NCBI GenBank assembly: GCA_949130485.1
Contig: OX422183.1
Coordinates: forward strand, 24,877,316 to 24,941,315
Length of the DNA stretch: 64,000 bases
Reading direction: 5' to 3'
From: Agelas oroides
Lineage: Eukaryota > Porifera > Demospongiae > Agelasida > Agelasidae
The stretch's first letter is position 1. Each line of letters opens with the position of its first letter. Under the pieces are notes generated by a model that saw only the letters and a program-made list of their open reading frames with translations, was not told the origin of the DNA and did not search any database. This document shows, piece by piece, positions 21,301 to 32,100 of the stretch. The position numbers and the translations under genes are program-made.

Positions 21301-22749
21301 GAGATAAGAAGTAAATTGGCAGTCCTGCTTGTCATTCTCACATTTTACATGCACACACACAAAGCCTACTATGTTGATGCCTACATTATAATTACATTAA
21401 TAAAATCCTAGTAACCTTTTCAGGATGCACAGGTGGGGCATAGGTGTGAGGCAATCCATTGGTGTAAATTCAAATGTTCACTATTGCAGCAGAGATAGCA
21501 TTCCCCAATGCACGTGTTTATTACTATGTAACATCAGTGGAAGACGTACCAGACTGATTCACACAACTTGAGCTCAGCAGGTTTGAAATCAGTAGTCTTC
21601 ACCCAGATTAGACCAACTTTTGGGGCCACTGGCTATGCAGATACCATGAACTGTGACACTAATGCTATCATCTCCATCAACAACTAACAGATGAATTGCA
21701 ATTTGATTGACATTTTTTATGGATCTGTTTAGTCTAATTAGGTTGCAAATCAATAGATGGCTTCATGTGAATGCTTTGTAAACCACAGGGCCTCCTTATA
21801 AGGTCGCATTGGAATGTGCGATTTTGCTATTGCACGTAGTAGTAGTTGCTGTAGCAGTTAGACACTGTACGATTCGAGTGAAATGTGAAACTTAATTAAC
21901 ACATTCTCCAGTATGCACTGCTCCATGTCAACCCAGGTCACCAATCCATGTGACCCAGCATGCAGTCTTGTGTCTTGCTCACAATTCAGTGGGGTAAAGT
22001 AGGGGCTTACTGGATGATGCCCAGAGAACAATAATTGTGCTACCATGCAGGGCTACAGAGGTTTGTCATTTGATGTATGTAGTCTATACCTACACAGCAA
22101 AAACACTTGGGTTACTTCAACCACATTTTAGGTTGTCTGAGTTGCACCAGTGTGACCAAGGAATGCTACCAAATAGATTTTCTTGAAAATTCATTGAGGA
22201 GCTTTATTAGTTAGCCTCATCTTTCAGAAGACTTATTTGGCTACATTCCTGGCATTACTACCACAACCATGCAACCAAGGAACTATCAGGGCCAGGGGCA
22301 GCCGTGTGGGATCAAAGAAAGAAACAATAAACCTCACCAGAAATGCTGATTTATAGGCTTTCTGAAAGGAGATACAAAAGAGGGAAGCTTCTCGACTACA
22401 CTATCTCAAATTGTAAGCATTCCTTGAACTTTACGTGTCACACACACAAAAGGAATGCAACTGGGGTGACCAAAATATGGTTGAAGTAACCTAAACCTTT
22501 TTGCAGTGTAGTCCCGACTAATTGATGTTTCCATAGATACTAGAGTCTCCATAGATACTGGCAAGTTGTTGGCTTTAATGGCAATCCTGCCTTTTCAGAA
22601 CACGCCCCAATTTTCGAGCCTACTTCAGACACGTAAGCGTATGGTGCACCGTTTGATTCTCGGCCTTTGATACATGTGCAAACTATCCTTTTGTTAGCTA
22701 TAGTGGTATACTTACCCACGTATATTCTCTGAAGAGCGGAGCTAGACAT
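18380..22749 (-). CDS. small single-RRM RNA-binding protein (three exons, complete)
   Basis: Exons 22716-22749 (ATG, MSSSALQRIYVG), 19725-19925 and 18380-18624 join in phase to 480 nt, encoding 159 residues. The splice sites are good (gtg g|gtaagt; ttatttttag|ga; attaaag|gttagg; cctgcag|tgg). The protein is essentially one RNA-recognition motif at residues 9-80. RNP2 is IYVGNL, RNP1 is KLGFAFVNV, and the motif closes with LGGRNIKVALA on the fourth strand. A basic, Ser/Lys-rich tail follows (DQSKPSRWQKDPSKG). The start is fixed by the short first exon, whose ATG precedes RNP2 by eight codons, as is common in small RRM proteins. A possible extra donor (ccca|gtaagg) inside exon 3 could give another C-terminus. 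The exact RNA target is unknown. Introns of 2.8 and 1.1 kb are full of repeats. Confidence 0.8.
18786..18886. repeat. TG/TGTC microsatellite
   Basis: An interrupted (TG)n tract with CATG and GCATGCG interruptions, ending in a TCTG run. It lies in intron 2 of the RRM gene, just left of the fold-back element. Confidence 0.9.
18911..19706. mobile_element. long fold-back element in the RRM-gene intron
   Basis: The outer ends ATATGG(G/A)TCATTCCATGTC are inverted, and complementarity runs inward for about 200 bp on each side (GTCCAAATCCGTGAGG, GAACCAAGTTTCGTCC, CTGGCTCTAACTCTGAAGCC and their mates). Near the centre there is a second perfect-looking hairpin around TCAATTTAGGAGTAATCATG (19444-19499). 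Without the loop it could fold into a very long hairpin if transcribed. Its right end lies only 18 bp from the splice donor of RRM exon 2. Confidence 0.8.
20385..20472. repeat. short GAGACT-rich tandem repeat
   Basis: Alternating units of GAGACTGAGAGACTAGAGA and (T/G)AGACTACAGA, about 30 bp each, repeated twice to three times in RRM intron 1. The rest of that intron, outside 22091-22510, shows nothing supported. Confidence 0.7.
22091..22510. mobile_element. 420-bp MITE, TACAC(T/A)G(C/T)AAAAA family, copy 1
   Basis: The ends are inverted: TACACAGCAAAAACACTTGG on the left and the complement of TACACTGCAAAAAGGTTTAG on the right, each followed by GTTACTTCAACCA(C/T)ATTTT. Two relatives lie at 57124-57600 (full) and 56566-56624 (left end only), with recognisable internal similarity (AAGCTTCTCGACTACAC versus AAGCGTCTCAACTACAC). 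It lies in intron 1 of the RRM gene. Confidence 0.85.
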
Positions 22750-22773
22750 CCTAGTGGCTAGTCGGTTCCCTCC

Positions 22774-22822
22774 TAGCCTCGTCCCCAGGCCCCAATCAAA
22801 TTTGGGTGGGGCCTGGGTAACT
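22774..22822. mobile_element. terminal fragment of the TAGCCTCGTCCCCAGGCC family
   Basis: TAGCCTCGTCCCCAGGCCCC, a short spacer and GGGGCCTGGGTAACTGTTG match the end of the element at 7210 (including its GGTATCCACTGTT neighbourhood). Only one end is present. It lies 25 bp upstream of the RRM start codon, so it falls in the 5' UTR or promoter of that gene. Confidence 0.65.
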
Positions 22823-23640
22823 GTTGCACTTTGACCTCGAATGCAGGCCAACTAGTGTTTTACAACTCTGTATTTAGTAGAGATTTACATGTTTAAAATG
22901 CATCATAATTCAGTGTAAGCTGATGTAAGACATAATAGGAGTCCATACGGGTTACATGGCCACCTCTGTGTACTGTGCATATATCTACTGAAGTTCTTCA
23001 AACATTTTCTCTGAGGTGTCTGCATACACTGCACCGTCAGGTACTGTAGATATTGGCATGGCATTCTGAATTAATTTTAATAGGCCCCTGTGTTGGCAGC
23101 CTGGCTACACACTGTTTGCATGTACACGGTTATTTTTAGATTTCTTGAAATCAGTAAAATCTCCTCCATTTGAAAATTTTCTGAGCCAGTTGTTATTTCG
23201 AAAAGATCCCTGTCACATTAGTCTAATGTGGTTGTTTTTTTTTTTTTTAGTACAAGCACTCAACCCTGTGAGAAAAAGTTGACAAGGCAGTTTGCTCAGT
23301 GAAGAACACTGCAGCACCAACACAAAATGCAGTACAAAGACTAGCCTGCCACTGACCATGTTCTGTGCATATCGGACAGGATGAGGGACGAATTAATAAA
23401 TAAAACCAGAGCCTTCTATAGAAAGAAGGCTAGAGTCGTGACTGATGTGCATAAAATAGGCAATTTCTAAATAAACGGCGCTGTAAAACATACATGATGG
23501 CACATTGAAGGTTAAGTACTCGTAGAGGCACCACTTCATTCTTGGACTGACTTATTCTTTGACATACAATTGGAATCCAAGTACCAAGTGCAATAGTTGC
23601 TGCACTAGATCTACAGAGCAGCAAAGCATAATAGCACTGT

Positions 23641-24043
23641 AGTTAGGCTCTTCCACATTATGCTGGCATTGTTTTGAGCATAGTAGGTAACTTCTAGCAC
23701 TGAGGAATTATGCCAGAACAATCGGGAAACTAATTCACTTAAGGTCACGTGAGAGGTGACCTTTTAACCCCCCAAATAAACCCACAAGACCACGTGCAGA
23801 AATTATGGCTTTTAGTGATAGTAGTGAAGCTACATGTCTGAACAACTGGAAGACTATATTGAATCGTCCTTAATGCTCCAATACAACAAAAGAGACTAAT
23901 AATGTTGTTGTAATGTTTGATGAAATGAATTATAATTATTTTGATTTTAATAATGGGCAAGCATAATAGGCTACATTTGGTAGCATTGGAGAATGGCATA
24001 ATAGGTCATTTTTTTTAGCATAATGTGGAAGAGCCTAACTGTA
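23641..24043. mobile_element. about 400-bp MITE
   Basis: Perfect 24-bp inverted ends, AGTTAGGCTCTTCCACATTA(TGCT) on the left and AGCATAATGTGGAAGAGCCT(AACT) on the right. Weaker inner inverted matches contain ATTATGCC / GGCATAAT. No coding capacity. The remaining parts of 22823-24499 show nothing supported. Confidence 0.8.
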
Positions 24044-24439
24044 GTGCAGGGGTCTATTTCTCGGATCAACACAATCAAGTTTTGAACATGCAGTATACAT
24101 CATATTTGATTATTTGAACAATACTTTACATTTGCACATCCAACCACATTTGATTAAATTAAAAGATTTATGTACAACTCTTTTTTTTTTTGGCCACAAT
24201 GACAGTGGAAGTGCACCATTTGCTTCAATAGCCACATGACTAGACTCTTTTATGTATTGTTCATTATGTCCAACAACTCTTCTACAACACAATCTGCATG
24301 CTTCACAATAAACATCTATATATCTAGATAGGTAAGCATCGTGACCATCCATATAACTAGTACAGGCAGAAGGGTGTGCAAGGTCAAAATTGTGTATGTG
24401 TATAGAAGTCCTCTGATGCATTTGTACCTTATATAACAT

Positions 24440-24745
24440 ATACACTTGATCATGCTCAGAGCATCTTGCCTCACACTGGAAATAAAGGAACTTAGAGGCA
24501 AGGAAAGTGAGCAGCATGCACATACTGAGTGGCTGCCAGGTGTGCGACTGAGGCATTCAGTACCACCTGTGCAGTACATATAGAGGATTGCAAGGGTTGG
24601 TGGTTGTCCAGCTGTTGTGGCTCATCGATCAGTGGCAGAGCACTGGCAGCTCAAACCAGAGGTGTCCTGGGTTTGACTCCCGGCCTTTTCACTTTCCTCT
24701 ATTTCCTTATAACATCTTAATTCCTTTACACTTGGATCATGATCA
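24440..24745 (+). mobile_element. tRNA-derived SINE, copy C
   Basis: It shares the family leader (TGAGGCATTCAGTACCACCT, CAGTACATATAGAGGATTGC), A-box region (TCAGTGGCAGAGCAC), B box (GGTTTGACTCCC) and tail (TTTTCACTTTCCTCTATTTC). The A box carries a small insertion (TCATCGA). At its left edge, GCATCTTGCCTCACACTGGA is the inverted family 3' end, so a second fragment abuts it. Confidence 0.75.
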
Positions 24746-25011
24746 GATGCTATTCTCAGTATTTCATTATCATTTCAAGCATGCAGCCCAGCTAATATTT
24801 TGTACTCATGAGTTTTGTCATGGATATGTCCATGCTTTGTAGATATTGATATACCCGTATAAGCATAATGATTTCATCATCGTACAAGCAGCAACATTTC
24901 ATTTCCAAAAACACACACAACGTGCATAGTACAATATACTACAATACTATTATGCCTACCAAGCAGATATGCAAACAAGTAAATCTATAGTACTAATGTA
25001 AGTATGTAAAT

Positions 25012-26184
25012 TCATTGTTTATTCTGTATTAGTTTTCTTATGTTCTTCCGATGCATTCGGCTCTTAATACCGATCTCTATTAGCACTTGATCAGATGCTT
25101 CGCTCAACATTTCACCATCAATTTCATTTCTTTCAAGCAGCAGCTGATATTGTGCATCCATATCATGTGCCTTTAGCAAATTCACAACCTCTGCCACAGG
25201 ATACTTTTTAGCTAAATCACTGGGTCCTAAAACTTCTCTTCGGAATGCTATGCGGATCTTTAGCCGATCTAATGCACTCTGGATGCCTATGTCCTTGAGT
25301 ATTTCATCTGTAGCTCTAAGTAGCAGATCACCATCTATTCCATTCTCTTGGAAAAATAGTACATAGTGTTCCATATCCAGTGCCCTGCACAGAAACTCAG
25401 CCACTTCTGTTGTTGTGCTGCCTTGTGTATCTCTCACTCCAGCCTTGTACTTTTGTATCTGCATTATTATTTTCAAGCGGTCGAGAGCACTTTCAACCCC
25501 AATGCTCTGAAGGTCTTCGTCTGCAATCTCTTGTAGATTCCCTTCAGTTACCTCCTCATGAGCAAACAAGCTTAGATGCTTATGCAAGTTGATCTCCTTA
25601 AGAATTGTTGCCATAATATCGGTTGGTCCATCTACATTGATCAGAAATAAACAGTATTAGTGATTTGAGTAAACATAAATGCATGATATTGGTAGCAAGC
25701 TATATTACTAAAAGAGAGCTTAAAGTAGGATTTTTGTGCTTTTATGGTTTGATTATACAATTTGGTCATATGCTAACATGAAGAACTTTACAAGTACTTG
25801 TGTTACCAGCAGATAAAATTATTCATGGCCTGATGTGTATAGGCTCTTTGACCATTATACTGATCCTATTAACCACACTATTCACCTTCAACCCATTCAT
25901 CTGCACCAGAGTCCTCTTCTGAAGGATGCCAGCTAGTTTCTGCAGAAGAATCGTCTCCATGTGCAGAGTATTCATCCAGGTAAGTGTCATCTGTGCAGTA
26001 CCCTGAGTATTCCTTGGATATAACCTGTGTGTTCGCTTCTCCCCTAAAACTCCCTCCAGGCACTCTTTGGACATGTCCCATTCGTTTCTTCCACAGGTCT
26101 GTCACAAACTCCTCAAACTTTGTGAAGTGTTCCTCCTCTCTTCTCTGATTTGGTGACAAAAGTCTCTCAACTTCAAGTGTCAGC
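25012..26184 (-). CDS. RNF213-like gene, block 7: acidic linker and three SAM domains
   Basis: Exons 53-54: 25886-26184 and 25012-25631 (stop). Residues 4009-4313. Exon 53 ends the RNF213-type helical part (LTLEVERLLSPNQRREEEHF) and continues as an Asp/Glu/Ser-rich linker (DDTYLDEYSAHGDDSSAETS...). Exon 54 encodes three sterile-alpha-motif repeats of about 60 residues. SAM1 reads LKEINLHKHLSLFAHEEVTE...DEDLQSIGVESALDRLKI. SAM2 reads ALDMEHYVLFFQENGIDGD...DEILKDIGIQSALDRLKI. SAM3 reads AHDMDAQYQLLLERNEIDGE...DQVLIEIGIKSRMHRKNI. SAM domains form homo- and hetero-oligomers. RNF213 ends at its C-terminal domain, so this tail is an addition. Exons 52, 53 and 54 join in phase (AG|G and G|AT). Confidence 0.9.
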
Positions 26185-29100
26185 CTGTGAAGCACAGTGT
26201 GTCGTCACACATTTTCCATTCAAACTTAAAAATCTAGCCAGCCCTGCAAGACCCAAGCTATAGGTCAGGCACATATTGCTATACCGTTCATTGACTGCAT
26301 TTGAAATGACAGTTGTACAGTAACCTGAGTACAACTAAGCCATAGAAATCCCATACACCAGTTAATGGACTAACCTCCTCAATGCAACTCGAAACGCAAC
26401 ATAGTGATGAACTTGTACTGAGTCAGGAATGAATGCCACCAGTGCACATTCGTCTCCTTTTTGTACACTCAAGTGGTTTGCAATCGGTTCCTATATATAA
26501 AATCAAACGACAAAGTTTCAAACTTCTATACAATGGTACTGTTGTCATTCCAAGGAATGACTAGCCATGGTGACATGAGCAACAGTGGTGGAGTTTGTAC
26601 CAACGTATAATAGGGTTGAGAAATGGTAGTAAAACAACAGTTGACATAAAAATATTGGGACTAAAAAGAGGGATAGCCAGTGTGAGACTTTGTAAGGTGT
26701 TAGGTGGCATCATAACCAATTGTGCTAGCAGAAACTGTGACCAGTTATGGTGAAACAATGCTTGGGATGTTTTTACAGACTCAAGCGGTAGGCATCCATT
26801 TGGAGCAACTATAGTAAGTAAACAGACCTGTATGTAGGCTAGCTATCTGATAGCATTTCACCTGCAATGTGTGAATGGGTCCAACACTCATAACATATCT
26901 TAATCATTAGCATGTTCTCTTTTTTTTTTGGGTAAATGACAGCACTTGGTATATGAACCATGGTCACTGTATTCTGTGTAAATGACCCTTGACTTTGATC
27001 AAGTTTATAGTTCTTGCTTTCATTGATCTTTTTGCAAGCTCTCGCCAACCTCAGTTGCAGGTCATATAGTCATATAGCTGCTTTAGTGCACCATATAGGC
27101 ACACAATACTTGCAGAGTTCAAGTACTGTGCCCTGAAGAAAACTATAGCATTGTAGTTGAAACATTGGCCTTTGATGATATTTTGATGTGAAATTTTGTG
27201 GTTGATAAAATACACAACTGCATGACCACCTACTGTAACAGCAGGAAGGCTCACTGCAATGCAGTTATTAAGTTACCTGAGGGTTGGTGCTGACTATTTT
27301 GACAATGTTAGGCTCAATGTGGTTCAACAAGACTGTGATATGTTTCAAGTCCCTTAGTAGTTCCATGGGAGTACCTAATACAAAGAATGGAAGTATTATT
27401 ATGGATTACAACAGTATGCCTACATAAAGTGTAAATGTGTGTGATTGTGCGTTTATACCATAGTCTTTAAGTTGCTGCAGCTTTTGCTCATCCTCTTCAC
27501 TTAAGTGGGATTTGGTTGCGTAGGGAAGAGATTGAAAATCATAGTAGCCATCTTCAATCCATTGCACAAATACTTGCAGTGCATGGTAGACATTCTGTAG
27601 CTTCATGTCCAAAAAACATGAGAGTTGATGTGCTGAAAGGCTAAACGAAGAAAGGTAAAGGGTTTTAAAAAGCATCCATGCAATGATAACATAATTGAAA
27701 GCTAGTCTTAAAATCACGTCATGTCATTGTACATCTCCACTTTACTGTTGGTATAATGTCACTTTTATCTATTCTGGTTAAACGTCTATATACAACAAAA
27801 GTGTAACAAAACCTTGTAAAGCCAGCCCTTTTGAAAGCATCACTGGGTTCTTCACTATGATAAACTTCACAAAAGAAATTCTTGAGGGTGTCCACTCTCA
27901 TGAGAACGTCATCACTTCTGTGAAGAAACTGCAATTGAACACATATACATAATTATGGATCAGTGTAGTACATGCAGATAGATGTGAAACATACATCAAT
28001 CAGGTATTGTGCGGATGTAGTCAAACCAGTCACAACTTCGTCATATGTCTCCAATGATTCATTGTGAAATCTATACTCAAGTGTTTTGAGATGTCCACCC
28101 AGTGGTTGCTGCATGGTGGAAATCGAAAATGATAAAGTAAAGATAATGAGTACCATGAAAATAGTGAATATGATTACCTTGTATTCTTGTGGAAGCTTAT
28201 GATTGATGTTAGCCAATTCTTGGGCAGCATTTCTACAAAATGTGGCGTAAGGAACCAGCAATAGTAAAATACCATATAGCCGGAAATGTTCATGGTAATT
28301 ATAATCCGTGATTTATAGTACAAAATGTTTGCAGATCTAAAGTTTGCAGTTTACTTACTATTTTCAGCGAATGCACAGAGATTTCGGGACCGATCCTTTC
28401 AGCAGTGCATAGATTCACTATAGAAGTAGTATGTTGCCTTGGTAAGCGCATGCTCAGATGCACACTGAGATCCTCTGCACAGTAGCTTTCATGATTTGAG
28501 AGTTTCGTTGCCAGGCCAGCCTGAGACTTGGTTATTGGGTTCGCTGAGGTTCCAGCTTCAGTAAAAGCACAGACTCAGAGAAAGGCAGGCTCAAAGTCAA
28601 AGTTAGGACGTATAGAGTGAACAGCTGTAAAACTTTAGTACCACATCAAAATCACATCCTGTTCTAACTTTCGCAACTGAACAAGTATAGCCTGTCAATA
28701 AAGCATGGGTGAGTTCATTTGTTTGCACACTTGTAGTAAGTTCTCTCTGTAATGCCTATGAGTTTCTCACGTGATAAATTTATACCTGGCTCTCCCCTTT
28801 TTTCAATTTTTCGTTTGTGCATGGGGAGAGCCTCGGAATGAGGCTAAGACAAGAGTATACCAAATCAAAATTGTAGGCTTGTAAACTTGTTTATATCTAC
28901 CAAGTTAGAGTAAGAAAAGGGCTGATTTCCCTGAGGTCAAGTCACTTACTCTGAGAGATGTGCCCTAGTACGGTTAGGAGGAACTCGAAAGCAGTATGGG
29001 ATGTGTTGAGTAGATGGGTTGTGTATTTGAGGTTTGCCACTTAGAAAGGTGGCAACAATATCTTGTAGCAGCCAGTGAAGATCAAACTGTGGTAAAGTAG

Positions 29101-32100
29101 CTGGAGTATGATCTTCCTCTCCAATATTGGGTACAATGCATCTCCTTCGTATTAACTGCAGATATTTGCTTTGCTGATAGATTCTGTGAGGGAAAGAAAG
29201 TTGAATGTGGCAATTAAAGAGATTTTGTTTCATGTGGCTATAGCTAGAAAAATGAGGTACTGGATTTCCCGTTGCCTGGCAAGCCCTTAAATTGGTTTGG
29301 CTACATCAATCTTCTCATTTATTTACCCTTACCCTTCTTCCCAAATGAAAACAACGAAATGATAAACGAATAGAGATTGATACATTCAGTAAACATCAAA
29401 GGCTAGTTCAAACTATGACCTATTTAGCTGTAAAAGTGGCCAAAAGTGGGTTTGCAATAATCACCAATTGTGTGGCAAATACTTCAAAATGTAATTCATC
29501 CATTATATATTATAGTCGCCTATCAAATGACAGTATTCATGTGCAAAAGGAATAGACTCTTCAATGCTGAGCAAAGTACATGATCATAAGAGTGCAGAAG
29601 GTAAGTAACTGTCTACACATGAAACAGACATTGGACACACACTGTGTGTTATGCGTTCATATCGGACCACATTGCCATTGTTGCACCAGGCGTCAATAGG
29701 AGAACAAAATATTGTTCTATTTGCTATAATACTGTGCTTACTTGCTAAAGTTTTCAACAGATGAAGTGTTCTCTGAGACCTCTGGCAGGTGAACTTTATT
29801 TGCGTTAGCAAAGACATGGCAGCACAGTGGTTCATGGGAACAGCTAGCAGCTACCTTAGACAACAACTCCATGATGTGGTTGTGTGTTTTTACCTGAAAT
29901 AAGATGTTTGATAAGAATTAGTTACACACAAAGAATGCAGTTTATATTAAAGAACATTCTCACGTAAGCGAGTGATAAATAGCTGACAGAATGCATTATT
30001 CATAAGAATCAAGCATATTTGAATAGTCTCACGGTTGTATTGTGCACAAGGAAAGTAACCTTTATAAGGTGTGTACAGACCTTTCCAAGTTGCTTGACAC
30101 AGTAGTGATATTAGAGTAACAGGTGTTTTCTGAATGCATATTAAAGGCCAATGCCCATTTACTATTGCCTATTCCCTATTTACCTATTTCTGCAGTCAAA
30201 CAAGTTGCAAAGGTCTGTAAAGTGGTGTGATATAAATGATTTAGTGCATTGCTAGGTGATTGCTAGGTGATTGCATCCTTGTTGTGACAATTTTATTAAA
30301 TTAAATGCTGATACTGTTATATGAATAAGGTAAATGCATGTCTAACTACTGTAAAAGAGAAAGTTATACAAAGCTAGATACGTTGTGTGTATAACACCAA
30401 CAGAAGTTCCATGTGCATATTTTATTCTTTGGCTGCATGGATGGCTGTGATTCTGCTTCAAGATGGACGGCTACAAGATCAGTAAAGACATGCTCTCCTT
30501 TGATGACATCTACTAGTAGATGTTGGTGTGTGGTTGACTGATAGCTGAGTTGAACTGTCAAAGAGGGTTTATCTCAAACAACATTAAATAGTAACTCTTT
30601 CCACTTTGTCAATTCCAACTTTGCCACTTCCTACTTGCTGTTGAGCACGAAGGTTAATGGTATCAATCTACTGACGGAAGAAGACACAGCAGCTTCAGCT
30701 TCTATCATTAGTGAAATCACCTACTCAAGAACATGGACAAACCCCCCTCCTGCATTACAGGATAGAGACAACAGACTTTGCACATGCACAGGGGAAAACA
30801 TCAACATCCTTGGCTCCATGCATGCAGCCTTGTGGAGCACAAGCACCAGGAAGAGCAGCTATGCCTACTACATGGTTGTTGCTGGCTCCATACTAAGCTT
30901 AATAGGATTAAGCTAGACTGGAGAAACTTGAAACATCTGCAAACAACACCACCAAGTGCCCTGCAGGAGGGTTTGGACAGGCATGCTGAGGTGATCAAAG
31001 GGTCAGTGAAGGGTCTTGTGACAAAGCTTTAGGTTCTGTGAGCATCACTGGATGTGGTTTAGACTTGTAAACCATGCATCCAAAGTTGACTGTGTGCACT
31101 TCTACATCGCACTTGCTGGTGCCTCTTGAGCTTGAGTAATGTACTGGCACTCCACTTTCTCAAGCATGCCCGTACTGTTGCATACAAGAGACTGTCTTTG
31201 CTGTTGTTGCATAGTTACATTGTTGGCACAGATGTTACACTCCAAGATGCATAACAAACAACTGATGTAGATAATACAGAGCCCAAAGAAATGGATATTC
31301 TTTAATGTCGTGGGTACTTACTCCATGCAGGAAGAAAATGTTTTTTCACCAGCAAGCATCCCTTCACCTGCTTATGTGATATCACACTTTCCGAATGCAT
31401 AAATAAAATCATTGCTATGTATAGTGAGCCTACCTCAGGTACATTAAGGCCTGACTGCAGTTGTTCTAAGGATTCATGTTTACACTAGCACAATGTATCA
31501 CTGGAGCGCAAACGATATTATGATGCTTCAGTTTACGTAGCATGCATTAGTGTTGCCCACGTGGCTGCTTCTGCTTTGTATGGTACACTAACTAACTGCT
31601 GGAATGTGCTCTAAGTAAACCATGATGTAATATTTGCTGTCGTGGCCGCATAATGGCCACTCGAAACGAAGGTCCTGACTACCTTGCGTTAGGTGGCTGA
31701 TTAGACTATCTCCGTTCCTCATGATTGTCACTAAAAACGAACCACCAAAGGTTTGTCTCACTTTGGCCTCTTGGACTTTTGCATGGTATGCATGAAACAG
31801 CAGCTTTAGGCTGAGTTGTGCTGCCTAGAAGGCATTATAAGCTGGAAAATGTACTTCTGCAAGCCATAACATTAGAATGCGGAGTACTCCGGCTTTTCCC
31901 AAAAGCTTTTTGTAATGATCCCTGTTACATCTAGTACCTGTGAAGCACAAAAGCAGTTAGACTAAGTGGAAGATGGCTGCCTCGACGAAAGTTTGTTGAA
32001 CGAGTGCGCGAGTTTGCTGGGCAATTTGTTTACCATAGTGACATCATTGGTGGGTGTGGTTGCAAACACAAATGAAGCAATGTCCATACTATCGAAAGTT

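Noticed and set aside
25012-26184. SAM exons as a separate small gene
   Set aside because: The ATG at 25614 has no promoter-like context that I can see, and exons 52-53-54 join in phase with the RNF213-like chain; a separate gene would need transcript proof.
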